DNA of 64,000 nucleotides from Salinibacterium sp. G-O1 (GCF_030063305.1 NZ_JASISV010000001.1:1-64000); one strand, 5' to 3'. Shown: positions 52,824 to 61,108, counted from the first letter of the stretch. Notes: generated by a model not told the origin, from the sequence alone. Numbers and translations: made by a program.

Positions 52824-53906
52824 CTATCCAGCGCGGCTGCGCTCAGGCTGACTCCTGGCCGCCGTTGTCGTGCCGATATGCAACTCACTCGTGAATGCCA
52901 TCGGTGTGGGCGAGCCGCCCTCCACGAGTTCAACCGCGGCGCGACCGGCCGCCCTGCCCTTCTCTACGGCTGGCTGGATGACCGTGGTCAGGTCATACGA
53001 ACCCATGGCGTCGACCTGCGCCCCGTCAAAACCCACGACGCTCAACTCTTCCGGAACCCGGATGCCGAGGCTCTCCGCGGCGCGAATGACCCCCATCGCG
53101 AGCAGGTCACTCTGGGCGACCACCGCCGTCGGAGGATCCGCGCCCTCCAGCAGCTCGAGCCCCGCCGCTCGACCCGCGTCGATCGAACTTCGGGTAGCGA
53201 CGATGCCGCCAAACCCCGGGTACACGTCACGCAGGCCGCGCAGCCGGTCCCGTGTGGTGTGCGAGGTTGCCAGCTCATCCCAGTTCGCGGGCAGCCGCTG
53301 TTGCTCCTTGGCTGCGTCCAGCGGCAGCGCGACGACGGCCACGCTCTCGTGCCCGAGATCGAGGAGGTGACGTGCCAGCCGTGCCGTGGCATCCCGGTTG
53401 TCGAGACTGATTGATAACACTCCCGGCATGTCGTCTGCCTCGATAGCCACGACGGGCATTCCCCGCTGACGGAGAACCGCGACCGACTCGTCGAGCCGGG
53501 TGGAACAGCCGACGAGGATGACCGCATCCATCGGGGCCGACCGGATGTCGAGCTGCGGGCCCCCGATGTCGGAGAGGAGCAACAGCCCGGCCCCGGCGTT
53601 GCCGGTCTCATCTGCGATGCCGTCGAGCATGGCCAGCGACATCGGGTCGCGGAACGCATCCTGAAGCCGTTCCTCGATGACGATGCCGATGATGCCCGAC
53701 CGCCCACGTCTCAGCGACTGCGCCCTCGGATCGGGGCCGGCGTAACCCAGGGTCTGCGCGGCGGTCAGCACTTTCGCTCGAGTGGAGTCGGAGACCGGGC
53801 CAGCGCCGCTGAAAGCGAGCGACGCGGTGGAGCCCGAGACGCCAGCGAGGGCCGCTACCGCAGCCAGCGTCGGCCGCTGGGTCGTCGCACTTGCCTCGCC
53901 GTCCAT
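52824..53906 (-). CDS. LacI family transcriptional regulator
   Basis: A 360-aa LacI/GalR regulator. The helix-turn-helix is RPTLAAVAALAGVSGSTASL and the hinge is YAGPDPRAQSLRRGRSGIIG, followed by a periplasmic-binding-like sensor domain with SVVGFDGAQVDAMGSYDLTT. It diverges from an MFS gene and a perfect 20-bp palindrome lies at the divergent promoter, so it probably controls itself and the transporter. ATG 53906 is preferred; the in-frame ATG at 53933 lies inside the operator. Confidence 0.92.
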   Translation of the reverse strand: MDGEASATTQRPTLAAVAALAGVSGSTASLAFSGAGPVSDSTRAKVLTAAQTLGYAGPDPRAQSLRRGRSGIIGIVIEERLQDAFRDPMSLAMLDGIADETGNAGAGLLLLSDIGGPQLDIRSAPMDAVILVGCSTRLDESVAVLRQRGMPVVAIEADDMPGVLSISLDNRDATARLARHLLDLGHESVAVVALPLDAAKEQQRLPANWDELATSHTTRDRLRGLRDVYPGFGGIVATRSSIDAGRAAGLELLEGADPPTAVVAQSDLLAMGVIRAAESLGIRVPEELSVVGFDGAQVDAMGSYDLTTVIQPAVEKGRAAGRAAVELVEGGSPTPMAFTSELHIGTTTAARSQPERSRAG

Positions 53907-53932
53907 GAGTGGGTAGCTTAGTCGAGTCGCCA

Positions 53933-53952
53933 TTATCGAATCGATTCGATAA
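53933..53952. promoter_or_regulatory. LacI operator, perfect 20-bp palindrome
   Basis: TTATCGAATCGATTCGATAA reads the same on both strands, with a central CG as in many LacI-family operators. It lies in the lacI-type/MFS intergenic region, 31 bp upstream of the MFS start. Confidence 0.85.
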
Positions 53953-53983
53953 CGCCCAGCACCTCGTCACCACAAGGAATTCC

Positions 53984-55231
53984 ATGACACACGTTCCCGC
54001 TGTCGCCAGCGGCCTCAACCGCCGCCAGATCGTGGCATGGCGCAACGCTATCTTCGTAGTTTTCGCGCTGCCGGGTCTTGCCCTGGCCAGCTGGGTGTCG
54101 AGGCTGCCAGCTGCTCGGGACATCCTGGAGGTCTCCCCAGCACAGGTGGGCCTTCTGATCCTGGGCATCTCAGCGGGATCGATCATGGGGCTCATCGCAT
54201 CCAGCCACATCGTCGCGAAAATCGGAGCGGTCACCACCGTCACGTGGGGAGTCATCGTCACGGCGGTCGGCATATTGATCGCGGGTCTCAGCGTCACCCT
54301 GGGTCCGAGCTTTGGTTTGACCTTCGTGGGCCTGATGGTGTTCGGTGCTGCCACCGGCATCACCGACGTGGCGATGAATGTCTCAGGGGCAGCCAACGAG
54401 CGTGCCCTCGGCCGCTCAATCATGCCGATCTTCCACGCATTCTTCAGCTTCGGCACCATGATCGGTGCCGGGCTTGGTGCCCTTGCCGAGCTCGCGGGCA
54501 TCCCGATCGCCACCCACCTCGGCCTCGCCGGTGTCGTCATGGTGGCAGCGATGTTGCTGGTCAGGCGCTTCATCCAGTCTGAGCACGTGATCGAAGGCAA
54601 TGGAGAGCCCGTCGCCCACGACGACGTCTCGATGACCTGGCGCGGCAGGTTGAGCATCTGGCGCGACCCGCGCATCCTCCTCATCGGGGTGGTCGTGCTC
54701 GCTGCCGCGTTCGCCGAGGGCTCGGCCAACGATTGGCTGGCCATCGCGTCGGTCGACGGCCACGGTGTGCCCAACGAGACCGGCGCGCTCATCTTCGGTG
54801 TCTTCGTCACCGCGATGACGGCCGGTCGTTTGGGCGGAGTGTTCCTGCTCGACAAGTTCGGCCGCGTCGCCGTGCTGCGCGGGTCGTTCATGCTCGCCGT
54901 CATCGGCCTGCTGACCTTCATCTATGTGCCGTACACCCCGGTCGCGGTGATCGGCGTCGTGTTGTGGGGCCTCGGCTCAGCGCTCGGTTTCCCGATCGGG
55001 ATGTCGGCGGCGGCGGATGACCCCAAGACGGCCGCGGCCAAGGTCAGCGCCGTGGCCACCATCGGCTACTTCGCCTTCCTGGTGGGGCCGCCGGTGATCG
55101 GTCTGCTCGGTGAGTACGTCGGAGTTCTGCACGCGCTGCTCATCGTGCTGGTGCTTGCCGTCCTCGGTTCACTCGTGGCAGGCGCGGCGCGTGAACCGGC
55201 CGTGCCTGACACCGCCACCCGACTCTCGTAG
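53984..55231 (+). CDS. MFS transporter
   Basis: A 415-aa major facilitator with 12 predicted helices. It begins with a short N-terminus and NAIFVVFALPGLALASWVSR, with the cytoplasmic-loop pattern ASWVSRLPAARDIL and, in the second half, TAGRLGGVFLLDKFGRVAVL. Its substrate is probably a sugar or sugar-like compound, given the LacI-type regulator (inference). AAGGAA precedes the ATG at 53984. The stop codon TAG is part of the -10 hexamer of the next gene. Confidence 0.9.
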   Translation: MTHVPAVASGLNRRQIVAWRNAIFVVFALPGLALASWVSRLPAARDILEVSPAQVGLLILGISAGSIMGLIASSHIVAKIGAVTTVTWGVIVTAVGILIAGLSVTLGPSFGLTFVGLMVFGAATGITDVAMNVSGAANERALGRSIMPIFHAFFSFGTMIGAGLGALAELAGIPIATHLGLAGVVMVAAMLLVRRFIQSEHVIEGNGEPVAHDDVSMTWRGRLSIWRDPRILLIGVVVLAAAFAEGSANDWLAIASVDGHGVPNETGALIFGVFVTAMTAGRLGGVFLLDKFGRVAVLRGSFMLAVIGLLTFIYVPYTPVAVIGVVLWGLGSALGFPIGMSAAADDPKTAAAKVSAVATIGYFAFLVGPPVIGLLGEYVGVLHALLIVLVLAVLGSLVAGAAREPAVPDTATRLS

Positions 55232-55234
55232 GCT
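55229..55234 (+). promoter_or_regulatory. -10 hexamer of leaderless sseB-type gene
   Basis: TAGGCT, whose first three bases are the MFS stop codon, is followed by 6 bases and the ATG at 55241. No ribosome-binding site is present. Confidence 0.5.
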
Positions 55235-55240
55235 TGGTGC

Positions 55241-56023
55241 ATGGCCGACCTCGTAGACAACGCTCCCCTCAGGCACGCAATCGCCCAGTTCGTCGAGAAG
55301 AGCGACCAGTCGACCTATCTGGAGGTCGTGCGCAACATCCTGCACGGCTCCCTGCTTCTGGACACGACCGGCTCTGAGATTGCGATGACCGAGGATGGGT
55401 CATCCATCGCCGAAGGGTCAACTTTCGCCTTCCGTGAAGGAACCGGTCCTGACGGCGAGCGTGCCCTCTTCGCCTTCACCCGTCAGGCGGAGGTCGTGCG
55501 GATGCACGAAGATGCCCCCGCCGCGGTGCAGACCGTGGCCCAGCCCGCCGCCGCAACCCTCGCGTTCGCGGTGGAACAGGGCTACACATGGCTCTACCTC
55601 GATCCCGCCGGACCGACGTGTGGAGTGAAACTCGCTGACATCGAGTTCGCGCTCAAAACCGCCAGGAATGATGCCGTCAAGACCGCGCTCGACACCGACG
55701 GCCCCACCTGGATGAAGACCGCCGTCATCGACGCGCTGTCAAAGGGTGGCACGTTGCTCTACGCGGTGAATGAGACACCCGACGGCGTGCAGGTTCGCAC
55801 CTCCACCAACCCCGACGGGCAGCACGTGGCACTCGCGTTCACGTCGGCAGCCGAGGTTGTGGTGCGCAGCACCACCGATTCCTGGACCGCCATCGATGTG
55901 AGCCGCATCGTGTCTGATGCGCTCGGTGAAAACTTCTCAGGACTCGTCATCAACCCTGCTGGTCCGTGGGTCGAGCTAAACCGCGACGACCTGCTGCAGG
56001 TGCAGTCGCGTCTCGCACCCTAG
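55241..56023 (+). CDS. SseB family protein, two domains
   Basis: A 260-aa protein with two related SseB-like halves: APLRHAIAQFVEKSDQSTYL with LLLDTTGSEIAM, and VKTALDTDGPTWMKTAVIDA with TLLYAVNETPDG. Each half ends in a similar strand-rich segment with a proline-glycine turn (LYLDPAGPTCGVKL and LVINPAGPWVELN). SseB-domain proteins are of unknown function apart from type III secretion-linked relatives. It precedes nucS by 11 bp and is likely co-transcribed with it. Confidence 0.82.
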   Translation: MADLVDNAPLRHAIAQFVEKSDQSTYLEVVRNILHGSLLLDTTGSEIAMTEDGSSIAEGSTFAFREGTGPDGERALFAFTRQAEVVRMHEDAPAAVQTVAQPAAATLAFAVEQGYTWLYLDPAGPTCGVKLADIEFALKTARNDAVKTALDTDGPTWMKTAVIDALSKGGTLLYAVNETPDGVQVRTSTNPDGQHVALAFTSAAEVVVRSTTDSWTAIDVSRIVSDALGENFSGLVINPAGPWVELNRDDLLQVQSRLAP

Positions 56024-56034
56024 GCTCGTAGCTC

Positions 56035-56730
56035 GTGCGCCTCGTTATTGCCAAGTGTTCGGTCGACTACGCCGGAAGGCTCAGTGCCCACCTGCCGCTC
56101 GCCACGCGACTGTTGCTCGTGAAGGCAGACGGCAGCGTGCTGGTGCACTCCGATTCGCTGTCATACAAGCCGCTCAACTGGATGAGCCCACCCTGCACCC
56201 TCGCGGTGATGGAGCCCGACGCCGACCAGGCTGAGGCCGGGGTCATCCAGATCTGGCGCGTGGCCCAGGCCAAGACTGCCGACCTGCTCGTCATCTCGAT
56301 CCACGAGATCATGCACGAGAATTCGTATGATCTCGGCCACGACCCGGGACTTCAGAAAGACGGCGCTGAGCATCACCTGCAGAAATTGCTCGCCGAGCAG
56401 ATCGAGTTGCTGGGTGACGGGTTCCGGCTGGTGCGCCGCGAATACATGACCGCGATCGGCCCGGTCGACATCCTGGCGACGGATGCCACGGGCGGCAGTG
56501 TCGCGGTCGAGATCAAGCGGCGCGGCGACATCGACGGCGTCGAACAGCTCACGCGCTACCTCGAGCTGATGAACCGCGATCCGCATTTGGCCCCGGTGAC
56601 CGGGGTCTTCGCCGCCCAGGAGATCAAGCCCCAGGCGCGCACGCTGGCGCAGGATCGTGGCATCCGGTGCCTGCTTCTGGATTACGACGCGATGCGCGGA
56701 CTCGACGACAGTGACCACCGTCTCTTCTAG
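56035..56730 (+). CDS. nucS: Mismatch-specific endonuclease NucS
   Basis: A 231-aa NucS/EndoMS. The N-terminal domain starts [20 protein letters not shown] and contains [12 protein letters not shown]. The C-terminal RecB-like nuclease carries [13 protein letters not shown] and [20 protein letters not shown] (Asp, Glu, Lys active site). It performs mismatch repair in actinobacteria that lack MutS/MutL. The C-terminus DDSDHRLF fits the sliding-clamp-binding tail. The GTG start lies 8 bases after TAGGCT, so it is nearly leaderless. Confidence 0.95.
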   Translation: MRLVIAKCSVDYAGRLSAHLPLATRLLLVKADGSVLVHSDSLSYKPLNWMSPPCTLAVMEPDADQAEAGVIQIWRVAQAKTADLLVISIHEIMHENSYDLGHDPGLQKDGAEHHLQKLLAEQIELLGDGFRLVRREYMTAIGPVDILATDATGGSVAVEIKRRGDIDGVEQLTRYLELMNRDPHLAPVTGVFAAQEIKPQARTLAQDRGIRCLLLDYDAMRGLDDSDHRLF

Positions 56731-56751
56731 CCGCCCTAGGCTTGACTCACC

Positions 56752-57408
56752 ATGAAACCCGAGTTCAGCAGCATCCTGTTCGACCTCGACGGCACCATCG
56801 TCGACAGCGCGCCGGGAATCACGGCGACCCTCGCGTACACGTTCGAGCAGCTCGGCCTTCCGGTCCCGCCGCAAGAGGAGCTCGTCGCGTACGTCGGTCC
56901 GCCACTCCTCGATTCGTTTCGTGATCTGGCAGGGTTCACCATCGAGGAGTCGCAGCACGCGCTCGAGGTGTATCGCCCCGAGTACCTGCGCGCCGGCGCC
57001 TTCAACGCCACCGTGTATCCCGGCGTGGAAGAAGTGCTGAGGGCCATCAGCCACAGCGGTGTGCCGCTGTCGCTCGCGACCTCGAAGCCAGAGGCACCCG
57101 CGACGCTGATCCTCGAGCACTACGACCTGCTGAAGTATTTCGATGTGATCACCGGAGCGTCCCACGACGAGGTGCGCAGCGCGAAAGCGGATGTCGTCGA
57201 GGAGGCGCTCGCGCGACTGGTGCTCATCGGTGCAGACACCTCCAAGTCCGTGCTGGTGGGCGACCGCTCGCACGACGTGCATGGCGCCGCGGCTCACGGA
57301 GTTCCGTCAATCTTTGTGCGCTGGGGCTACGGCTCGCCGCACGAAGAGTCCGGGGCTATCGCCGTCGCCGACACCACAGATCAGCTGCTCATCCACCTCT
57401 TCGGCTAA
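56752..57408 (+). CDS. HAD family phosphatase (Gph-like)
   Basis: A 218-aa HAD hydrolase. Motif I is ILFDLDGTIVDSAPGITATL, Thr/Ser motif II is in PLSLATSKPEAPA, Lys is in VRSAKADVVEEAL, and the acidic motif IV is VLVGDRSHDVHGAAAHG. It resembles phosphoglycolate phosphatases and related nucleotide/sugar phosphatases. Substrate unknown. It is the last gene of the sseB-nucS group, 21 bp after nucS. Confidence 0.9.
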   Translation: MKPEFSSILFDLDGTIVDSAPGITATLAYTFEQLGLPVPPQEELVAYVGPPLLDSFRDLAGFTIEESQHALEVYRPEYLRAGAFNATVYPGVEEVLRAISHSGVPLSLATSKPEAPATLILEHYDLLKYFDVITGASHDEVRSAKADVVEEALARLVLIGADTSKSVLVGDRSHDVHGAAAHGVPSIFVRWGYGSPHEESGAIAVADTTDQLLIHLFG

Positions 57409-57455
57409 TCCACCCGCGGGCAGCTCCCCGCGCCCTTCCCCGCCCGCGCCTTCCG

Positions 57456-57536
57456 TCCAAATGAAGGAGATTTCGCGCGCAGGGGCCGAATTCCCTCCCT
57501 GTAAAAGCATTTCGCGCTAAATCTCCTTCATTTGGA
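57456..57536. repeat. 81-bp palindromic repeat, family 2, copy 1
   Basis: Perfect 18-base inverted arms at 57456-57473 (TCCAAATGAAGGAGATTT) and 57519-57536, with a 45-base interior. The copy at 57931-58011 has identical arms, the same 81-base length and a related interior, and both are followed by TGC[T/C]GCGGGCGGGCAG. Each arm contains AAGGAGAT, a perfect Shine-Dalgarno sequence. It lies in the 194-bp gap between the HAD phosphatase and acylphosphatase genes, which holds nothing else. Confidence 0.85.
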
Positions 57537-57602
57537 TGCTGCGGGCGGGCAGTTCCTCCGCGTCGAGTCGCTGGATCTTCCTCCGGAGAGCACAATGGCC
57601 CT

Positions 57603-57872
57603 GTGGTGCGGAAACAGGCGATCGTTCGCGGCGAGGTGCAGGGCGTGGGGTTCCGCTACTTTGCCTTTCGTGAGGCGACCCAGCTGGGGCTCGCCGGCTA
57701 TGTGCGCAACCGCACGGACGGCGCCGTCGAACTCGAAGTCGAGGGTCAGGAAGCGGCCGTCGACCGGATGCTCAGCTGGCTCAAGCACGGGCCGGCGTCG
57801 GCGGTGGTCGTCTCCCTCGACGTGTCGGATCGTCCGCTGCTCGGCGAGACCGGTTTCACGATCGCCCACTGA
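57603..57872 (+). CDS. acyP: Acylphosphatase
   Basis: An 89-aa small alpha/beta enzyme with the signature GEVQGVGFRYFAF (catalytic Arg18) and GYVRNRTDGAVELEVEG (catalytic Asn36). It hydrolyses acyl phosphates such as carbamoyl phosphate or 1,3-bisphosphoglycerate. It starts with GTG (followed by a second GTG). It is flanked on both sides by copies of the 81-bp palindromic repeat. Confidence 0.93.
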   Translation: MVRKQAIVRGEVQGVGFRYFAFREATQLGLAGYVRNRTDGAVELEVEGQEAAVDRMLSWLKHGPASAVVVSLDVSDRPLLGETGFTIAH

Positions 57873-57930
57873 GTCCCTGGTTGCCCCGTCTGGCGCCCTG
57901 CGGCACCGGATGTCTCGCCCGTTCCCTCCG

Positions 57931-58011
57931 TCCAAATGAAGGAGATTTCTCCGGCTGGGGTCGAATCTTGGCGCTCCTAGGGCACTTCGCGCCAAATCTC
58001 CTTCATTTGGA
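57931..58011. repeat. 81-bp palindromic repeat, family 2, copy 2
   Basis: Arms at 57931-57948 and 57994-58011 are identical to copy 1 and perfectly inverted; the 45-base interior is diverged but shares GGGG-CGAAT and TTCGCGC blocks. The right end supplies the stop codon and last residues of the minus-strand zinc-ribbon gene at 58003-58224. Confidence 0.85.
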
Positions 58012-58224
58012 TGCCGCGGGCGGGCAGTGCATCCGGGTCGACGAATGATCCTGAGTGCGCACAAAGGTGTGCACGCTCATCTCCTGCCCACAGAGAGGGC
58101 AGGCCTTCTCCGACGTCGGGGGTAACGGCTCCTCGTTATACGGGCCGAGTGGAGGCGGGCCAATGTACGGGAAAAGCCGCCTGTTCAGGCGATCCCACCA
58201 TGGCTCTTTCGTTTCTTTGCGCAC
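58003..58224 (-). CDS. Small zinc-ribbon protein
   Basis: A 73-aa protein that I recall as conserved in Microbacteriaceae: WWDRLNRRLFPYIGPPPLGP in the first half and a CPLC knuckle (Cys42, Cys45) with a His-Cys pair near the end (HCP), likely a zinc ribbon. Function unknown. The last residues (CPPAASK) and stop codon are encoded by the palindromic repeat, so the natural end of the protein may have been altered by the element. It diverges from the MarR gene with 22 bp between the starts. GTG start. Confidence 0.72.
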   Translation of the reverse strand: MRKETKEPWWDRLNRRLFPYIGPPPLGPYNEEPLPPTSEKACPLCGQEMSVHTFVRTQDHSSTRMHCPPAASK

Positions 58225-58230
58225 AAATGA

Positions 58231-58242
58231 TTAGTATACTAA
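58231..58242. promoter_or_regulatory. Palindrome holding twin -10 elements
   Basis: TTAGTATACTAA is a perfect 12-bp palindrome in the 22-bp gap between divergent genes. It contains TATACT on each strand: 6 bases before the marR ATG (58247) and 8 bases before the zinc-ribbon GTG (58224). It can serve as operator and as two overlapping -10 elements. Confidence 0.65.
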
Positions 58243-58246
58243 CTAA

Positions 58247-58687
58247 ATGACGCAGATGCAGGATGACCCACTGGCGCTCGACCGTCAGGTCTGTTTCGCA
58301 CTCGCCGCGGCATCCCGAAGTGTCATCGGAATGTATCGGCCCGTCCTGGCACCGCTGGGGCTGACCCACCCGCAATACTTGGTGATGTTGTCGCTGTGGG
58401 AGAGGAGCCCGCGCACCGTGCGAGACATCGGTCAGGCACTGCGGCTCGAGCCGGCAACGCTGTCGCCGCTGCTCAAGCGGCTGGAGAGCGCTGGTCTGCT
58501 GACGCGGCAGCGCAACCGGGAGGACGAACGCTCGCTCGACGTAGAGCTGACCGCCGCCGGCAGGTCGCTGCGTACGAAAGCCGAGCTCGTTCCCGCGCAG
58601 ATCGTCGAACGACTCGGCATGGATGTCGCGGAACTCGAGCGCATCCGTGACTCGCTGACTCAGCTGCTCGCCGCGAGCGACGGCTAG
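58247..58687 (+). CDS. OhrR-like MarR family regulator
   Basis: A 146-aa MarR protein. DRQVCFALAAASR puts Cys16 where OhrR-type redox sensors have their reactive cysteine, HPQYLVMLSLWERSPRTVRD follows, and the helix-turn-helix ATLSPLLKRLESAGLLTRQR and wing are complete. OhrR proteins sense organic hydroperoxides and repress ohr, which is not nearby. It probably represses itself and the divergent zinc-ribbon gene through the palindrome. It appears leaderless. Confidence 0.88.
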   Translation: MTQMQDDPLALDRQVCFALAAASRSVIGMYRPVLAPLGLTHPQYLVMLSLWERSPRTVRDIGQALRLEPATLSPLLKRLESAGLLTRQRNREDERSLDVELTAAGRSLRTKAELVPAQIVERLGMDVAELERIRDSLTQLLAASDG

Positions 58688-58722
58688 CGCGCGTCGCGGC
58701 CTGCCCCGCGTCGCGGCCCGCT

Positions 58723-58790
58723 CCACCGCGCCCGTCTGGCGCGGGTGCGCCCGCGCGCACGCGCGCCCTCGCGCCGAACGGGCGCGGTGG
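58723..58790. terminator. GC-rich long hairpin
   Basis: CCACCGCGCCCGT (58723-58735) and ACGGGCGCGGTGG (58778-58790) form a perfect 13-bp stem around 42 G/C-rich bases. It lies between the convergent marR and FAD-oxidoreductase genes and may separate their transcription. Two GCGTCGCGGCC direct repeats precede it. Confidence 0.5.
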
Positions 58791-58804
58791 CGCTGCCGCG
58801 AGGC

Positions 58805-61063
58805 CTAGTACGCCCTAATCGAGACAACCCGCGCCTGATCGGCGCCGTTGGTGGCGAGGATGCGCAGCCGCAGGGCGTCCGTCTCGACGGCGGGAAAGTG
58901 ATGCACTCGCTGCCGCTTACGGTTGTTGTCGACGCGAGCGACTTCGACCCAATCGCTGTCGGATCGCGCCTCAATCACGTAGTCGCGCACGAGTTCCGGA
59001 AAGACCTCATCCGGCGTGCGGTGGTGATGCAGCGTGTTGAGTTCGACATCCTGATCGTCGTCGAAAACGATGCGAACCTGGTGCACCGTGGTTGGTTGAT
59101 CCCAGTCGAGCCGCAGCACCGGCTCGGCATCCTGAGCCAACGGCGCGGACGCCCACATGTTCGGCCCACCGTAGAACCGTTGAAAGCCGCCCACCGCCCG
59201 CTCCGCGGCGAATGCTGCGGTCGGCGGGTCGAGCCGCGTGCGAACGACTTTCCCGCGCATGGGGATCGCGGGCCATGCGATGACGGGCTCGGACATGTCG
59301 ACCTGAACGTTCAGGTCACCGTCGGCCTGCGCCGCATGAACGAGGGTCATTACGCCCGGAACCTGGGTGTCGCGATAGACGACGCCCAGTTGTTCGTTCG
59401 CGTCGATCACGACGACCACGCTTTCCGGCGTGTTCGGGTGCCAGGCGAGCGGGATTCGCACCCACTGCGGGTTTGGACTCGCGGAGACCTCGACCGACGT
59501 GCGCGCTTGCTCGACGACCGGAACCGCGTTCTGGCGCAGCTCGGTCGTCCACAGCGCGGCCCAGAGTGTCGTGTCGGCGTTGACAGCGATCAGGATGTCG
59601 ATGCCGTCGAGCCGCGGGTCCACCGGCACCAACACCCCCACGTCCTGCGCGAGAGGCAGCGTGTGCTCAGTTCCGGTGCTCGAAAAGTCGGCGGGGTCGA
59701 TCGAGATTGCCGTTGACGAGGCGGAAGCGCGGGCGGTGCGCGCGAGATCCGCCGGGTCTTCATTTCGGACGCCGAAAATCGCCGCATCCTGGCGCAGGAG
59801 CAGCTGTTTGAGTTCGGTCGAGTGCGAGATCGCCAAATCTCGCGGTCGCACCTTGAGATCGATGGCGAGGGATGCGCCGGTTCCCGCCGCCTCGCCGCCG
59901 ACGCCGCACGTTGCCATGACGCGAGTTGACCCGAACGCGACGTGACTCGCGGAAATATTGCGCCCGGCAAACAGCAGATTGGCGACGTTGCGCGAAAAAT
60001 AGTTCCGGAACGGAATCGCGTAGATGCCTTTGGAGTACCGCTGGTGGGCACCCGCCTCCGTCGCGTACATGCCTTCTACCGGGTGGAGGTCGATCGACCA
60101 CCCGCCGAAGCCGACGGCATCATCGAACTCGACCTGATCGAGAATGTCGTTCTGGGTGAGCACGTGGTCACCCAGGAACCGGCGGTACTCGCGCTTGCCC
60201 GGCATGGAGCCGACCCATTCAAGGTCGAGGTTGTCCGCCTCGAACTTCCCGGAGTTCTTGATGTAGTCCCAAATGCCGAAAATGACCGACCGTAGCTCTT
60301 CCCGGATTCGATCGTTATCGTGCACGATGTCGAGCTCGCCGCCCCACTCAATCCACCAGTAGTGCGCTCCCTTGTCGCCGCTTCGCAGGATGCGGGATGT
60401 CGGGATGGGAGTTTCCTCGATGTTCTTTGCCGAGTCGGGCGCGATGAACTTTACGGGGCGCCCTAGGTCCTTCGTGTAGAAGAGGATTGTCGAGCCCAGA
60501 AACTCGTTGTCGGCTTCGTCCGGCGCCCAGGTCTCCCCGAATTCCGACCGGGCTTCCCGACCGAGCCGGAAGTCGGCTCCGGCGAGATAGCCGACAAGCC
60601 CATCCCCGGTGCAATCCAGGAAATAGCTGCCCGTGAACTCCGTGAGCATCTCGGAGCCCATCGTCCATCCGTGCACGGATCGCACGAGGCGCTCCCCGTC
60701 CACGTCGATCGTGTCGACCTCGCGGACGTCCGTGTTCAGGAACAGGCGGATGTTCGGTTCGGCGCGAACCGCATCGAAGACAACTTCATCCCAAATGACC
60801 GGATTGCCTTCGGGATTGCGGTACTGATTTTCCAGATAGAGCTCGCCAATCACGCCACTCTCCCGGGCGTAGCGCTGAATGCCGTGCGCGGTGGCCCCGA
60901 CCACCCACACCCGCACCTCCGAGGAAGAGTTGCCTCCCAGAACCGGTCGGTTTCCGATCAGTGCGACGGACTTGCCGAGTCGCGCTGCGCTAATCGCGGC
61001 GCACACTCCAGCGAGTCCTCCGCCGACGACGGTGATGTCCGAATGGATGGTCTGAGTTTGCAT
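58805..61063 (-). CDS. FAD-dependent oxidoreductase with C-terminal beta-sandwich
   Basis: A 752-aa protein. Residues 1-440 form a flavoprotein domain: DITVVGGGLAGVCAAISAAR, VLGGNSSSEVRVWVVGA, FLDCTGDGLVGYLAGADFR and LFAGRNISASHVAFGSTRVM, the pattern of the FAD-oxidoreductase family PF12831. The remaining 300 residues are beta-rich; the last 150 (WDQPTTVHQVRIVFDDDQDV, YVIEARSDSDWVEVARVDNN, ADQARVVSIRAY) look like a discoidin-type carbohydrate-binding fold. No signal peptide. It is downstream of a sugar ABC importer, so it probably oxidises the imported compound. Substrate unknown. Confidence 0.82.
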   Translation of the reverse strand: MQTQTIHSDITVVGGGLAGVCAAISAARLGKSVALIGNRPVLGGNSSSEVRVWVVGATAHGIQRYARESGVIGELYLENQYRNPEGNPVIWDEVVFDAVRAEPNIRLFLNTDVREVDTIDVDGERLVRSVHGWTMGSEMLTEFTGSYFLDCTGDGLVGYLAGADFRLGREARSEFGETWAPDEADNEFLGSTILFYTKDLGRPVKFIAPDSAKNIEETPIPTSRILRSGDKGAHYWWIEWGGELDIVHDNDRIREELRSVIFGIWDYIKNSGKFEADNLDLEWVGSMPGKREYRRFLGDHVLTQNDILDQVEFDDAVGFGGWSIDLHPVEGMYATEAGAHQRYSKGIYAIPFRNYFSRNVANLLFAGRNISASHVAFGSTRVMATCGVGGEAAGTGASLAIDLKVRPRDLAISHSTELKQLLLRQDAAIFGVRNEDPADLARTARASASSTAISIDPADFSSTGTEHTLPLAQDVGVLVPVDPRLDGIDILIAVNADTTLWAALWTTELRQNAVPVVEQARTSVEVSASPNPQWVRIPLAWHPNTPESVVVVIDANEQLGVVYRDTQVPGVMTLVHAAQADGDLNVQVDMSEPVIAWPAIPMRGKVVRTRLDPPTAAFAAERAVGGFQRFYGGPNMWASAPLAQDAEPVLRLDWDQPTTVHQVRIVFDDDQDVELNTLHHHRTPDEVFPELVRDYVIEARSDSDWVEVARVDNNRKRQRVHHFPAVETDALRLRILATNGADQARVVSIRAY

Positions 61064-61108
61064 GATTTCCAGATGAGGTGAGGGCGGGCGGTCGAGGCGT
61101 CAGCGAAT

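Noticed and set aside
57456-58011. CRISPR-like array from the two 81-bp repeats
   Set aside because: Only two copies, 394 bp apart, each an internal palindrome with a gene between them; no spacers or cas genes.
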